Below, piece after piece: positions 1-11,032 of a stretch of DNA of 64,000 bases. Below the pieces are notes generated by a model. That model ran no database searches and had not been told where the DNA came from. It saw only the letters and a program-made list of their open reading frames with translations. The translations under genes and the position numbers were made by a program. Origin of the DNA: Oerskovia paurometabola (GTDB lineage Bacteria; Actinomycetota; Actinomycetes; Actinomycetales; Cellulomonadaceae); assembly GCF_016907365.1 (NCBI RefSeq), contig NZ_JAFBBV010000001.1:1798001-1862000 (forward strand). The letters run 5' to 3'. Each line of letters begins with the position of its first letter. Position 1 is the stretch's first letter.

Positions 1-618
1 TGGCTCACCACCATCACGGGTGACATGTCCATGGTGCTGTTCGGCGCCATGATCTTCGTCATGGGTGCCGGCATGGGGCTGGTCATGCAGACGATCGTGC
101 TGGCCGTCCAGAACTCCGTGGACCCCCACGAGATCGGGACCGCGACGAGCGCGAACAACTTCTTCCGCGAGATCGGCGCGGCCGTCGGTACGGCCCTGTT
201 CAGCACGATCTTCACGACCCGGCTGTCGGCGAACCTCGCCGACGTCATCCCCGGTGGTGCGGCCACCGGCGGGGGAGAGGCCTCGAGCCTGACCCCCGCC
301 GCCGTCCAGGCGCTCCCGGAGCCGGTCAAGACGGGCGTCATCGACGCGTTCACGAACGCTCTCGCCCCGGCGTTCTGGTACCTGGTCCCGCTCGTCGTCG
401 TGGGCTTCGTGCTCGCGCTGTTCCTCAAGGAGGTCAAGCTCTCGGGCGAGGCCGGCATGGTCGCTCGTGGCGAGGCGATCGCGGACCCGAAGGGCGGGCC
501 CGCCGACGAGGCGCAGGACGCCCCGGTGCGTGACGCCGTCGGGCCGGACGGGGCGAGCATCCCGCCGGGAGACGACCCGACGGGCGCCCCCGACCGGCAG
601 GGCGCCCCGGTAAACTGA
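1..618 (+). CDS. MFS drug exporter, C-terminal part (5' end outside window)
   Basis: Reading frame 1 is open from the first base, so only the last ~205 codons are present. What is visible is a membrane protein end: a hydrophobic segment around the in-frame Met at base 25, then the stretch [20 protein letters not shown], and a final transmembrane segment ([18 protein letters not shown]) before a ~60-residue hydrophilic, Pro/Gly/Asp-rich tail. The [18 protein letters not shown] pattern is typical of the C-terminal half of DHA2 (EmrB/QacA, 14-helix) proton-driven multidrug exporters. Substrate cannot be inferred. The gene ends 5 bp before the DUF4233 gene, and that gene's likely -10 box lies inside this tail. 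Confidence 0.8.
   Translation, partial: WLTTITGDMSMVLFGAMIFVMGAGMGLVMQTIVLAVQNSVDPHEIGTATSANNFFREIGAAVGTALFSTIFTTRLSANLADVIPGGAATGGGEASSLTPAAVQALPEPVKTGVIDAFTNALAPAFWYLVPLVVVGFVLALFLKEVKLSGEAGMVARGEAIADPKGGPADEAQDAPVRDAVGPDGASIPPGDDPTGAPDRQGAPVN
611..616 (+). promoter_or_regulatory. -10 hexamer TAAACT for the DUF4233 gene (leaderless type)
   Basis: TAAACT matches the actinobacterial TAnnnT -10 consensus and ends 7 nt before the GTG start at 624, so transcription would begin at or next to the start codon. No clear -35 box is seen. Confidence 0.4.
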
Positions 619-623
619 AGCGC

Positions 624-1130
624 GTGAGCTCCAGCATCGAACCGGCCGACAAGCCGGCAGAGCAGGCCCGGCCCGCCGCGTCCTCCGCCCCCTCGGGCGA
701 GGACGCGGCGGCCCCGCCCCGCATCAAGGCCAAGAAGTCCGCGAAGGTCCAGTTCACGTCGACGACGCTGCTGCTGGAGGCCTTCCTCGTGCTGTTCGCG
801 ACCCTCGTCGCGTACGGCCTGCGGACCGTGCCCTACGCGTGGCCGGACCGGATGCAGGTGCCCTCGGGCCCGGCGATCTGGATCGTGGGCGGGACGCTCA
901 TGGTCGTGCTGATCCTCCTCAGCCGCATGGTCGGCGGGCCGGGCGGGTACGTCGCGGGCTCGGTCGTGCAGCTCCCCGTGATCGCGTGCGGCTTCGCGGT
1001 GCCGCTGATGTTCCTTGTCGGGGGCATCTTCGTGGTCCTGTGGATCGTGTCGCTGCGGCTCGGCGGACGGATCGACCGCGAGCGGGCGGCCTACGACGCC
1101 GAACACCCGGAGACCGCACCGAACATGTGA
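624..1130 (+). CDS. DUF4233 small membrane protein
   Basis: 168 residues with a ~50-residue hydrophilic, Ala/Pro-rich N-terminus. Then come about four membrane segments: [56 protein letters not shown], and an adjoining one ending [12 protein letters not shown]. The opening [16 protein letters not shown] is characteristic of DUF4233. The family is of unknown function and usually lies between folC and ndk in actinobacteria. Here ndk follows, but the upstream gene is an MFS exporter. The GTG start is chosen because it leaves a full-length family protein and has a -10 hexamer 7 nt upstream. Confidence 0.85.
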   Translation: MSSSIEPADKPAEQARPAASSAPSGEDAAAPPRIKAKKSAKVQFTSTTLLLEAFLVLFATLVAYGLRTVPYAWPDRMQVPSGPAIWIVGGTLMVVLILLSRMVGGPGGYVAGSVVQLPVIACGFAVPLMFLVGGIFVVLWIVSLRLGGRIDRERAAYDAEHPETAPNM

Positions 1131-1140
1131 GGACGCCCGG

Positions 1141-1146
1141 TAGGGT
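1141..1146 (+). promoter_or_regulatory. -10 hexamer TAGGGT for ndk (leaderless type)
   Basis: TAGGGT ends 7 nt before the ndk ATG at 1154. With the usual 6-7 nt distance from -10 to transcription start, the message would begin at the start codon. There is no Shine-Dalgarno sequence before the ATG, which fits. Confidence 0.5.
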
Positions 1147-1153
1147 CGTGCGC

Positions 1154-1618
1154 ATGACTGATGTTGCAGCCCCCGTCGTCGCCGACGCGCTCTCCGAGAC
1201 CATCGAGCGCACCCTCGTCCTCGTCAAGCCCGACGGCGTCCGTCGCGGCCTGTCGGGAGAGATCCTCCGCCGCGTCGAGGCCAAGGGGTACACCCTGGCC
1301 GCCGTCCAGCTCCTGGACGCCACCCCCGAGCTCCTCGCGGCGCACTACGCCGAGCACGAGGGCAAGCCGTTCTTCGCCCCGCTCGTCGACTTCATGCTCT
1401 CCGGCCCGATCCTCGCGGTCGTGGCCGAGGGGCAGGGCGTCATCCCGGGCTTCCGCTCGCTCGCCGGCACGACCGACCCCACCGCGGCCGCCCCCGGCAC
1501 CATCCGTGGTGACCTGGGTCGCGACTGGGGCCTGAAGGTCCAGCAGAACCTGGTCCACGGCTCGGACTCCCCGGAGTCCGCGGCCCGCGAGATCGCGCTC
1601 TGGTTCCCCGGTCTCTGA
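1154..1618 (+). CDS. ndk: Nucleoside diphosphate kinase
   Basis: 154 residues. The enzyme moves the gamma phosphate from ATP to nucleoside diphosphates through a phosphohistidine, keeping NTP and dNTP pools balanced in the cytoplasm. Visible features are [14 protein letters not shown] near the N-terminus, [10 protein letters not shown] in the middle and the catalytic [12 protein letters not shown] with its histidine near residue 134. An ~18-residue leader precedes the usual start of the family. The reading frame extends far upstream, but the ATG at 1154 is preferred because homology begins just after it and a TAGGGT -10 box sits 7 nt upstream. A strong hairpin terminator follows the stop. Confidence 0.97.
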   Translation: MTDVAAPVVADALSETIERTLVLVKPDGVRRGLSGEILRRVEAKGYTLAAVQLLDATPELLAAHYAEHEGKPFFAPLVDFMLSGPILAVVAEGQGVIPGFRSLAGTTDPTAAAPGTIRGDLGRDWGLKVQQNLVHGSDSPESAAREIALWFPGL

Positions 1619-1636
1619 GCCCCCTCGCACCGCTCG

Positions 1637-1668
1637 CAGGCGCCCCCGTCGACGGACGGGGGCGCCTG
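1637..1668 (+). terminator. Hairpin terminator after ndk
   Basis: A perfect 14-bp GC-rich stem (CAGGCGCCCCCGTC at 1637-1650 pairing with 1655-1668) with a 4-nt loop lies 19 nt after the ndk stop. There is no U-tract, as is usual at this GC content. Confidence 0.8.
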
Positions 1669-1833
1669 TCCTCGTCGGCGTGGAGCGCGGGGAGGGACGA
1701 GGGTGGGGGCGCGGGTCGTGGCGGGCCTGGCGGGAGGTCGCGAGGGACGAGCGGTCGGATGGAAGAACCGCGGCCCCACCCCCGTCCTCGCCCTCAGCAC
1801 CACCGCCTCCCCGTCTCACCCGCAGATCCGCAC

Positions 1834-1839
1834 TAGGCT
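1834..1839 (+). promoter_or_regulatory. -10 hexamer TAGGCT for smc (leaderless type)
   Basis: TAGGCT ends 7 nt before the GTG at 1847. No ribosome binding site lies between them, which supports a leaderless smc transcript and the choice of this GTG. Confidence 0.5.
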
Positions 1840-1846
1840 CTGACCC

Positions 1847-4800
1847 GTGCACCTCAAGACCCTGACCCTCCGCGGGTTCAAGTCGTTCGCGTCGGCGACG
1901 ACCCTGCGCTTCGAGCCCGGGGTGACGTGCGTCGTCGGGCCGAACGGTTCGGGCAAGTCGAACGTGGTCGACGCCCTGTCCTGGGTCATGGGGGAGCAGG
2001 GCGCCAAGTCCCTGCGTGGCGGCAAGATGGAGGACGTCATCTTCGCGGGCACGGCGGGGCGCCCGCCGCTCGGCCGCGCCGAGGTGTCGCTGACGATCGA
2101 CAACACGGACGGCGCGCTGCCGATCGACTACTCCGAGGTGACGATCTCTCGGACGCTGTTCCGCAACGGCGGGTCGGAGTACGCGATCAACGGCTCGTCG
2201 TGCCGGCTGCTGGACATCCAGGAGCTGCTCTCGGACTCTGGCATCGGGCGAGAGATGCACGTGATCGTGGGGCAGGGGCAGCTCGACGCGGTGCTGCGGG
2301 CGACGCCCGAGGAGCGACGCGGCTTCATCGAGGAGGCCGCCGGGGTCCTCAAGCACCGCAAGCGCAAGGAGAAGGCGCTGCGCAAGCTCGACGCGATGCA
2401 GGCGAACCTCACGCGGCTCGGGGACCTGACGGCGGAGATCCGGCGTCAGCTCGGGCCGCTCGGACGCCAGGCGCAGATCGCGCGCAAGGCGCAGGTCGTG
2501 CAGCGGGACCTGCGCGACGCGCGGGCGCGGCTGCTCGCGGACGACCTCGCGCAGCTCACGGCGACCCTCGAGCAGGAGATCGCGGACGAGTCGGCGCTGC
2601 GGGCGCGGCAGGCCGAGGTCGAGCGATCGCTCGCCACGGCACGCGAGGCGCTGGGAACGCTCGAGGCGCAGGCCGCGGCGGCGGCCCCGGCCCTGGCCCG
2701 GGCGAGCGACGTCTGGTACCGGTTGTCGTCGCTCCAGGAGCGCCTGGGTGGGACCCGGACGCTCGCGGCGGAGCGGCTGCGCCTGCTGGGGCGGCCGGAG
2801 ACCGTCCAGCGAGGCCAGGACCCGAACGACCTCGACGCCCAGGCGGCGCGAGCGCGGGCCGCGGAGCAGGAGCTCGAGTCGGAGGTCGCCGTCGCACGGG
2901 CGACCCTCGAGTCGGCCGTGGCCGAGCGGACCGCGGTCGAGGCGCAGGCGCAGACGGCGGAGCGGGCGCTCGCGACGCTGCTGCGCGGTGCGGCGGACCG
3001 TCGCGAGGGACTGGCCCGGCTGGCCGGCCAGGTCGCGGCGCGCCGGTCCCGCGTCGAGGCGACCGAGGCCGAGATCGGGCGTCTGCGGGAGAGCCTCGCG
3101 GAGACCGAGCGACGCGGGAACCAGGCGAACCTCGAGTTCGCGTCCCTCGAGACGCAGGTCGTGGGCGTCGAGGAGGGCGAGGAGGGCCTGGACGCCGAGC
3201 ACGAGGAGGCGGCCGACGCCGTCGAGCGGACCGCGGCCGTGGTCACGGGGCTGCGTGCCGAGGAGCAGACCGCGGACCGTGACCGGGCGACGTGGAGCGC
3301 ACGCGTCGAGGCGCTCGAGATGAGCCTGGTCCGCAAGGACGGGGCGGGCGCGCTGCTGGCGGCTGACGGGGTGGCCGCGCTCGGGTCGTTGGCGGCGCTG
3401 CTGAGCATCGACGCGGGGTACGAGGACGCGATCGCGGCGGCGCTCGGCCCGGCCGCGGACGCGGTCGCGGTCGAGAGCCTCGAGGCGGCGGTCGACGCGC
3501 TGCGTCACCTGCGGCAGGAGGACGCGGGGCGGGCGAGCCTCGTGGTCGGCGGGGGAGCGGGCCCTGCGTCGGCGGCGAGGAGCGGCGTGGCCGCGACGAG
3601 CCTGCCCGACGGCGCCGCGTGGGCCGCGCAGGTGGTGACGCCCGCGCGCTCGGTCGCCGTCGCGGTCGAGCTCCTGCTCGACGGGGTGGTCGTCGTCGAG
3701 GACCTGGCCCAGGCACGTGCTCTCGTGGCGGCGTCGCCCGAGGTCACGGCGGTCACGAAGAGCGGGGACCTGCTCGGCGCGCACGGCGCGTGGGGCGGCT
3801 CGGCGACCGCGCCGAGCGTGCTGCACCTGCAGTCGGCCCTGGACGAGGCCCAGGCGGCCCGCGACGACGCGATCGCTCGCGGTGAGCGGACACGGTTCGC
3901 GCTCGTGGGGGCGCTCGAGGAGGCCGAGGAGGCGCAGCAGCGCTACGACGCGACCCTGGAGCGGCTCAACGAGTCCGATGCCGCGCTCGCCGCGGTCGCC
4001 GAGCAGCTCGGGCACCTGGGAGCCACGGCCCGTGCGGCCGCCGCCGAGTCGGCCCGGGTCCGGGCGAACCTCGAGAAGGCGCAGGTCACGCTCGTGGCCG
4101 AGCAGGCCGAGCTCGAGACCCTGGTCGCTCGGCACGACGAGGCCGAGGCGGCACCGGAGCAGACCGAGGAGTCGGTCGCGGCGGCGACCGCCGCCCGGGA
4201 CGAGGCCAACGGCCTGGCGACCACCGCACGCGCGGCCGAGACCGAGGCACGCCTCGCGCTGCGTACGAGCGAGGAGCGGGCCCGTGCACTGACCGGGCGG
4301 GCTCAGTCCCTGGCCCGGGCGGCGGCGACCGAGCGGGCAGCGCGCGAGCGGGCCGCGGCGCGCGAGGCCGCCCGGGTGCGTCAGGCGGCCCGTGCGGAGG
4401 CCGTGCGCGACGGAGCCGAGACGGCGCTGGCGGCGATCGAGCGGTCGCTCGCACGCGCTCGTGACGAGCGGGACGCTGCCGAGGTCGCCCGGGGAGAGCT
4501 CGACGCGGCCGTGACCGCCCGTCGCTCCGAGGTCGACGTGCTCGCGGCACAGCTACGGGAGCTGACCGACGTCGCGCACCGCGACGAGGTGGCCCGGACG
4601 CAGCAGCAGCTGCGGATCGAGCAGCTCCAGGAGCGCAGCGTCGCCGAGCTCGGCCTGGACCCGGAGGTCCTGCTCGACGAGTTCGGTCCCGACCGGCCCG
4701 TCCCCGTCCTCGCGGAGGACGGCACCGTGCGCGAGGACGAGGACGGCGAGCCCGTGAGCGAGCCCTACGTCCGGGCGGCGCAGGAGAAGCGCCTGCGCTC

Positions 4801-5431
4801 GGCCGAGCGTGCCCTCGGGCAGCTCGGGAAGGTCAACCCCCTCGCGCTCGAGGAGTTCGCCGCGCTCGAGGAGCGTCACACGTTCCTCACGACCCAGCTC
4901 GCGGACCTCAAGAAGTCCCGGGCCGACCTGCTCGAGATCGTCCGCGAGATCGACGAGCGCGTCGAGCAGGTCTTCACCGAGGCCTACCACGACACCGCGG
5001 AGCAGTTCGTGCACGTCTTCGGGCGGATGTTCCCCGGGGGCGAGGGGCGCCTGGTGCTGACCGACCCCGCGAACATGCTCACGACCGGCATCGAGGTCGA
5101 GGCCCGCCCGGCGGGAAAGAAGGTCAAGCGGCTGTCGCTGCTGTCCGGCGGCGAGCGCTCGTTGACCGCGGTCGCGCTCCTCGTCGCGATCTTCAAGGCC
5201 CGCCCGAGCCCGTTCTACGTCATGGACGAGGTCGAGGCCGCGCTCGACGACGTCAACCTGGGGCGTCTGCTCGAGATCTTCCGTGAGCTCCAGGAGGACT
5301 CGCAGCTCATCGTCATCACGCACCAGAAGCGGACCATGGAGATCGCGGACGCGCTGTACGGCGTCATGATGCGAGGCGACGGCGTCACGACCGTCATCAG
5401 CCAACGGCTGCGCGACGAGGTCGGCGTGTGA
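1847..5431 (+). CDS. smc: Chromosome partition protein SMC
   Basis: 1194 residues, the normal length for a bacterial SMC ATPase that folds and segregates the chromosome together with ScpA and ScpB. The order is complete. The N-terminal head has Walker A GPNGSGKS (residues 31-38). A long coiled coil follows, rich in Glu, Ala and Arg. A hinge of low coiled-coil character lies near residues 500-640. The second coil runs to the C-terminal head, which has the ABC signature LSGGERS (about 1099) and Walker B FYVMDEVEAALDD (about 1123-1135). The GTG start gives the family N-terminus HLKTLTLRGFKSF. ftsY lies downstream, a common actinobacterial neighbour. Confidence 0.98.
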   Translation: MHLKTLTLRGFKSFASATTLRFEPGVTCVVGPNGSGKSNVVDALSWVMGEQGAKSLRGGKMEDVIFAGTAGRPPLGRAEVSLTIDNTDGALPIDYSEVTISRTLFRNGGSEYAINGSSCRLLDIQELLSDSGIGREMHVIVGQGQLDAVLRATPEERRGFIEEAAGVLKHRKRKEKALRKLDAMQANLTRLGDLTAEIRRQLGPLGRQAQIARKAQVVQRDLRDARARLLADDLAQLTATLEQEIADESALRARQAEVERSLATAREALGTLEAQAAAAAPALARASDVWYRLSSLQERLGGTRTLAAERLRLLGRPETVQRGQDPNDLDAQAARARAAEQELESEVAVARATLESAVAERTAVEAQAQTAERALATLLRGAADRREGLARLAGQVAARRSRVEATEAEIGRLRESLAETERRGNQANLEFASLETQVVGVEEGEEGLDAEHEEAADAVERTAAVVTGLRAEEQTADRDRATWSARVEALEMSLVRKDGAGALLAADGVAALGSLAALLSIDAGYEDAIAAALGPAADAVAVESLEAAVDALRHLRQEDAGRASLVVGGGAGPASAARSGVAATSLPDGAAWAAQVVTPARSVAVAVELLLDGVVVVEDLAQARALVAASPEVTAVTKSGDLLGAHGAWGGSATAPSVLHLQSALDEAQAARDDAIARGERTRFALVGALEEAEEAQQRYDATLERLNESDAALAAVAEQLGHLGATARAAAAESARVRANLEKAQVTLVAEQAELETLVARHDEAEAAPEQTEESVAAATAARDEANGLATTARAAETEARLALRTSEERARALTGRAQSLARAAATERAARERAAAREAARVRQAARAEAVRDGAETALAAIERSLARARDERDAAEVARGELDAAVTARRSEVDVLAAQLRELTDVAHRDEVARTQQQLRIEQLQERSVAELGLDPEVLLDEFGPDRPVPVLAEDGTVREDEDGEPVSEPYVRAAQEKRLRSAERALGQLGKVNPLALEEFAALEERHTFLTTQLADLKKSRADLLEIVREIDERVEQVFTEAYHDTAEQFVHVFGRMFPGGEGRLVLTDPANMLTTGIEVEARPAGKKVKRLSLLSGGERSLTAVALLVAIFKARPSPFYVMDEVEAALDDVNLGRLLEIFRELQEDSQLIVITHQKRTMEIADALYGVMMRGDGVTTVISQRLRDEVGV

Positions 5432-5587
5432 CCGACGTCTCGGGTGGCCCGGCGCTCGGCCCCCGTGCCGACCGCTCGTGGCCCATGATTCGTGAACCGC
5501 ACGATCTCGCGGGTCCTGCGGTGTGAAGATGCTGTATCGATCATCGGACTCGCCGGTCTCGGTCGGTGCTCACCCGGTCGTCCCGGT

Positions 5588-5593
5588 GATACT
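5588..5593 (+). promoter_or_regulatory. -10-like hexamer GATACT before the small membrane protein gene
   Basis: GATACT ends 6 nt before the ATG at 5600, the same geometry as the other leaderless-type starts here, and no Shine-Dalgarno is present. Confidence 0.35.
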
Positions 5594-5599
5594 TGACGG

Positions 5600-6019
5600 A
5601 TGCTCTGGATGTTCGTGTTCCTCGGGATCGCGCTCGTGGCGGCCGTCGTGGTCTTCCTGTTCGCGAGCGTCGTCACGCGCATCGACGACCGCAACGAGCG
5701 CCAGGGACCTCCGGTCGGCATCAAGGGGTTCTGGCGCGACTTCCGCTCGGGGCTGTCGAGCTGGCGCCGACGGTCGGACGAGGACCGCGAGGCAGCCTCG
5801 GCGACACCCGTCGACACCGGCATGGAAGAGTTCTTCGCCGCGACCGAGGTCGTCGACCCGGCCTACATGGACGCCGACGAGATCACCGACGCACTGCACC
5901 GGGCTCGTGAGCGGGCCACGCACACGCTCCACGTGGCCACCGTCCGGCGTCCGCACACCGGCGCCGTGCGTTCGGTCCCTGCGACGCCCCCTCCGGGTCC
6001 GGCCGCTCCCCAGGACTGA
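5600..6019 (+). CDS. Small single-pass membrane protein of unknown function
   Basis: 139 residues. The first ~24 residues form one strongly hydrophobic helix (MLWMFVFLGIALVAAVVVFLF). It is followed by a positively charged linker with RIDDRNERQG and FWRDFRSGLSSWRRR. The acidic central part has DEITDALHRARERATHTLHVATVRR, probably helical, and the tail is Pro-rich. I recognise no named domain. The uncleaved N-terminal anchor and basic cytosolic flank suggest a membrane-anchored cytoplasmic protein. It sits between smc and ftsY in the same direction. Codon use matches its neighbours, so it is likely a real gene. Confidence 0.7.
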   Translation: MLWMFVFLGIALVAAVVVFLFASVVTRIDDRNERQGPPVGIKGFWRDFRSGLSSWRRRSDEDREAASATPVDTGMEEFFAATEVVDPAYMDADEITDALHRARERATHTLHVATVRRPHTGAVRSVPATPPPGPAAPQD

Positions 6020-6114
6020 GGGTGCCACCCGGGGCGCGGTGAACGCTCGGCCCGCCGTCCGGCCCCGCTGACCCGCGGCCCGCACGTCGCGCTCGGATTT
6101 GAGAGACTGCGACG

Positions 6115-7284
6115 GTGAACGATCTCCTCTGGCTCTGGATCACCCTCGCCGTCCTCGTCGTCGCCTCGGTCGGCTTCGTCGGCTTCCGCCGTCGCCCTGG
6201 TGCGCGCGCCACCCTTCCGCCCCCCACGCCGGGCAGCAGCCCCGACGAGCTCCCTGCGACCGAGGGAGAGCCCCTGCCAGGGGCCGTGGCCACGGTCGAG
6301 GCACCGGCCGACCTGGAGGCCCCGCCCGCGGTCGAGGTCCCCGAGGCAGTCGGGGGCCGGCTCGCCCGGCTGCGCGGCCGCCTGGCCCGGTCGGGTTCGC
6401 CGCTCGGCTCCAAGCTGCTCGCGGTGCTCTCGCGCGACCACCTGACCGAGGACGACTGGGACGAGCTCGAGGAGACGCTGCTGCTCGCCGACGTCGGGGC
6501 CGGCCCGGCGGGAGAGCTCATCGAGTCGCTGCGTACCCGCGTGCGGGTCCTGGGCGTCCGTGACCCGGCGAGCGTCCGCGCGCTGCTGCGCGAGGAGCTC
6601 GTCGCCCTCGTCGACCCGAGCCTGGACCGCTCGCTCGCCACGGACCCGCAGACGGCCGACGACGGTTCCCGGCTCCCCGCCGTCGTGCTCGTCGTCGGGG
6701 TCAACGGCACGGGCAAGACGACGACCGTGGGCAAGCTCGCCCGCGTCCTGGTGGCGGAGGACCGCACGGTCGTGCTCGGCGCGGCCGACACGTTCCGCGC
6801 TGCGGCCGCCGACCAGCTCGAGACGTGGGGCGCCCGCGTCGGCGTGCGCACGGTGCGCTCCGACCGCGACGGGGCGGACCCGGCCGCGGTCGCGTTCGAC
6901 GCGGTCCGCACGGGCCGGTCCGAGGGAGTCGACGTCGTGCTCGTCGACACGGCCGGCCGCCTCCAGAACAAGGCGGGTCTCATGGACGAGCTCGGCAAGA
7001 TCCGGCGCGTGATCACCAAGGAGGCGCCGCTCTCCGAGGTCCTGCTGGTCCTGGACGCCACGACGGGCCAGAACGGCCTCAACCAGGCACGGGTCTTCGG
7101 CGAGATCGCGGGCGTCACGGGCATCGTGCTGACCAAGCTCGACGGCACGGCCAAGGGCGGCATCGTCGTCGCGGTCCAGCGTGAGCTGGGCGTGCCGGTC
7201 AAGCTCGTGGGCCTGGGGGAGGGCCCGGACGACCTGGCGCCGTTCGACCCGCAGGAGTTCGTCGACGGGCTGCTGGGCGACTGA
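6115..7284 (+). CDS. ftsY: Signal recognition particle receptor FtsY
   Basis: 389 residues. This GTPase docks SRP-bound ribosomes at the membrane so that Ffh substrates are inserted co-translationally; Ffh itself is encoded at 11033. The N-terminus carries a transmembrane segment (LLWLWITLAVLVVASVGFVGF), as in actinobacterial FtsY, followed by a Pro/Glu-rich linker. The NG domain shows Walker A GVNGTGKTTTVGKLA near residue 195, DTFRAAAADQLETW, DTAGRLQNKAGLMDELGKI and TKLDGTAKGG. The GTG start is supported by a GAGACT hexamer 6 nt upstream. A hairpin terminator follows the stop. Confidence 0.97.
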   Translation: MNDLLWLWITLAVLVVASVGFVGFRRRPGARATLPPPTPGSSPDELPATEGEPLPGAVATVEAPADLEAPPAVEVPEAVGGRLARLRGRLARSGSPLGSKLLAVLSRDHLTEDDWDELEETLLLADVGAGPAGELIESLRTRVRVLGVRDPASVRALLREELVALVDPSLDRSLATDPQTADDGSRLPAVVLVVGVNGTGKTTTVGKLARVLVAEDRTVVLGAADTFRAAAADQLETWGARVGVRTVRSDRDGADPAAVAFDAVRTGRSEGVDVVLVDTAGRLQNKAGLMDELGKIRRVITKEAPLSEVLLVLDATTGQNGLNQARVFGEIAGVTGIVLTKLDGTAKGGIVVAVQRELGVPVKLVGLGEGPDDLAPFDPQEFVDGLLGD

Positions 7285-7302
7285 CGTCGCCCGTGGCCAC
7301 CA

Positions 7303-7331
7303 CGTCCCGGGGGCGGGCTGCCCCCGGGACG
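7303..7331 (+). terminator. Hairpin terminator after ftsY
   Basis: A perfect 12-bp stem (CGTCCCGGGGGC at 7303-7314 with its complement at 7320-7331) and a 5-nt loop, 18 nt after the ftsY stop. Confidence 0.7.
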
Positions 7332-7347
7332 GCCCCGGACCCGCCGG

Positions 7348-7394
7348 GAAACGCAACGTTTACACACGAGTGCTCCCCGTTACACCTCCGTCAC
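7348..7394 (+). promoter_or_regulatory. Candidate GlnR-type nitrogen-control sites upstream of amtB
   Basis: Two pairs of half-sites with 6-nt spacers are seen: GAAAC-n6-TTTAC (7348-7363) and GTTAC-n6-GTCAC (7379-7394). The published Streptomyces GlnR box is GTnAC-n6-GAAAC, so both pairs resemble it without a full match. The position ahead of amtB-glnB-glnD is where such an operator is expected. Confidence 0.35.
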
Positions 7395-7477
7395 CCCGCG
7401 CGCGTCGCGGGGAAACCCCGCTGTCCGAGTCTTGACCTGTCCGGCCGCCCGGCTGGCGAGGTGAGAGGCGACAGCGC

Positions 7478-9120
<1,643 letters not shown>

Positions 9121-9189
9121 GGCGACCGGTCGGGCCGGGCGGCACGAACAGCGACGACGGGGTACGGCGGGGGCGACGGAAGGGTCGAG

Positions 9190-10974
9190 ATGACCGGGAC
9201 GACGAAGGCAGGAACCCCGCGCGACGCCGAGGAGCCGACGCAGGCCCCGCACCCCCCCGGGGTGCGGGGCCTGCGGGCCGAGATGCTCGCGGTGGCTCGG
9301 AACCTGAGCGGGCCGGGGAGCTCGGGGGTCGCGCGTCGCTCTGCGGTCTGCACGCTCGTGACCGACCGGCTCACGGCGCTGTGGGACGAGGCGACGGCGG
9401 GGGAGAGCACCGAGGGGATCGCGCTCGCCGCGGTGGGGAGCCTCGGCCGGGCCGACATGGGGCCGGTGAGCGACCTGGACCTCGTGCTCGTGCACGACGG
9501 TCGCGGCCACTCGCCCGAGCAGGTCGCGGCGGTCGCCGAGCGGCTCTGGTACCCCCTGTGGGACGCCGGGGTGGACCTCGACCACGCGGTGCGCTCGTTG
9601 TCGCAGTGCCGCCAGGTCGCGTCCAAGGACGTGCCCGCGGCCGTGGGCTGGCTCGACGTGCGCGCGGTCGCAGGGGACCCGCTCGTGGTCCACCGGGCCG
9701 CGTCGGCGGTCCTCACGGACTGGCGCTCGGCGTCGCGCCGCCGACTGCCTGAGCTGTTGTCGTCGATCAAGGACCGGGCCGAGCGGTCGGGTGAGCTCGC
9801 CTACCTGATCGAGCCCGACCTCAAGGACGCGCGCGGCGGTATCCGGGACGCCGTGGTCCTGTCGGCGTTGGCCGCGACGTGGCTCACGGACCGTCCCCAC
9901 GGGACCGTCGACCGCGCGTACGCGCACCTGCTCGACGTGCGCGACGCGGTCCAGGTCGTCACGGGTCGCCACACGAACAGGCTCCTGCTCGCGGACCTCG
10001 ACGAGGTCGCGGCCCTGAGCGGCTACGACGACCCCGACGAGCTCCTGGCGAGCCTCGCCGAGGCGGGCCGGGAGATCTCCTACGCGCTCGACACCACGGT
10101 CCGGCGTGCACGCCAGGCGCTCCAGCGTCCGAGCGTGGCCCGGCGTCCGGTCCTCGTGCGGGGTCGGCGGGCCGCACCGCGGCTGCGGTCGGTCGGGGAC
10201 GGACTCGTCGAGCACGACGGCGAGCTGGTCCTCGCGATCGACGCCCACCCCGAGACCGACCCTCTGCTCGCGCTGCGCGCCGCGGCGACCGCGGCCCGCA
10301 CGGGGCTGACCCTGTCGCCGGTGTCCGTGAGCAGCCTCGCGCACTGCCCGCCCCTGCCCGAGCCGTGGCCTGCGCTGGCGCGGTCGGCCTTCCTCTCGCT
10401 CCTGGGGAGCGGGCCCGCGCAGGTCGCGGTGTGGGAGGCGCTCGACCTCGTGGGGGTCGTGACGACGTGGATCCCCGAGTGGGCGGGGGTGCGCAACCGG
10501 CCTCAGCGGGCGGCGGTCCACCGACACACGGTCGACCGTCACCTGGTCGAGACGGTCGCGCGTGCGGCGCGTGACCGCAGGGCGGTCGAGCGGGGCGACC
10601 TGCTGCTGCTCTCGGCGCTGTTCCACGACATCGGCAAGCGCTCCGGTGCGCAGGACCACTCCGAGGAGGGTGCGCGCCTCGTCCCGGGCATCCTGCGCCG
10701 CATGGGCTTCGGGGACTGGGTGCCCGACGACGTCGCGCGCCTCGTGCGCCACCACCTCACCCTGTCGCGGCTCGCGCTCTCGGCGGACCCGGACGACCCG
10801 GCGACCGTCGCCGAGCTCGCCGACGCCGTCGGGCAGCGACGAGACCTCCTGGACGTGCTGCGCGCGCTGACCGAGGCCGACTCCTCGTCGCTCGGTCCGG
10901 CGGGCTGGACCGCCTGGCGCGCGCGCCTCGTGGACGACCTCACGGCCGCGACCCGCGCGACCCTGCCCGAGTGA
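9190..10974 (+). CDS. glnD: PII nucleotidyltransferase GlnD, short form without ACT domains
   Basis: 594 residues. GlnD modifies and de-modifies the T-loop tyrosine of PII according to nitrogen status. The N-terminal nucleotidyltransferase motif [16 protein letters not shown] lies near residues 83-98. A central helical part has [11 protein letters not shown]. The HD hydrolase domain has [11 protein letters not shown] and [18 protein letters not shown] with the HD pair near residue 479. The protein ends about 115 residues after that pair. Standard enzymes are 700-890 residues and carry two C-terminal ACT domains that bind glutamine; these are absent here, and only 58 bp separate its stop from ffh. 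The gene lies 69 bp after glnB. Confidence 0.9.
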   Translation: MTGTTKAGTPRDAEEPTQAPHPPGVRGLRAEMLAVARNLSGPGSSGVARRSAVCTLVTDRLTALWDEATAGESTEGIALAAVGSLGRADMGPVSDLDLVLVHDGRGHSPEQVAAVAERLWYPLWDAGVDLDHAVRSLSQCRQVASKDVPAAVGWLDVRAVAGDPLVVHRAASAVLTDWRSASRRRLPELLSSIKDRAERSGELAYLIEPDLKDARGGIRDAVVLSALAATWLTDRPHGTVDRAYAHLLDVRDAVQVVTGRHTNRLLLADLDEVAALSGYDDPDELLASLAEAGREISYALDTTVRRARQALQRPSVARRPVLVRGRRAAPRLRSVGDGLVEHDGELVLAIDAHPETDPLLALRAAATAARTGLTLSPVSVSSLAHCPPLPEPWPALARSAFLSLLGSGPAQVAVWEALDLVGVVTTWIPEWAGVRNRPQRAAVHRHTVDRHLVETVARAARDRRAVERGDLLLLSALFHDIGKRSGAQDHSEEGARLVPGILRRMGFGDWVPDDVARLVRHHLTLSRLALSADPDDPATVAELADAVGQRRDLLDVLRALTEADSSSLGPAGWTAWRARLVDDLTAATRATLPE

Positions 10975-11032
10975 CCGTCCCCGACCGGTAGGCTGGGGAC
11001 TTCCCTGATTCACGAGCGGTAAGGATGACGCG

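Noticed and set aside
1091..4135. Reverse-strand open frame of 1014 codons opposite ndk and smc
   Set aside because: It is antisense to unmistakable ndk and smc, is Arg/Leu/Asp-rich without domains, and arises from GC-rich codon bias.
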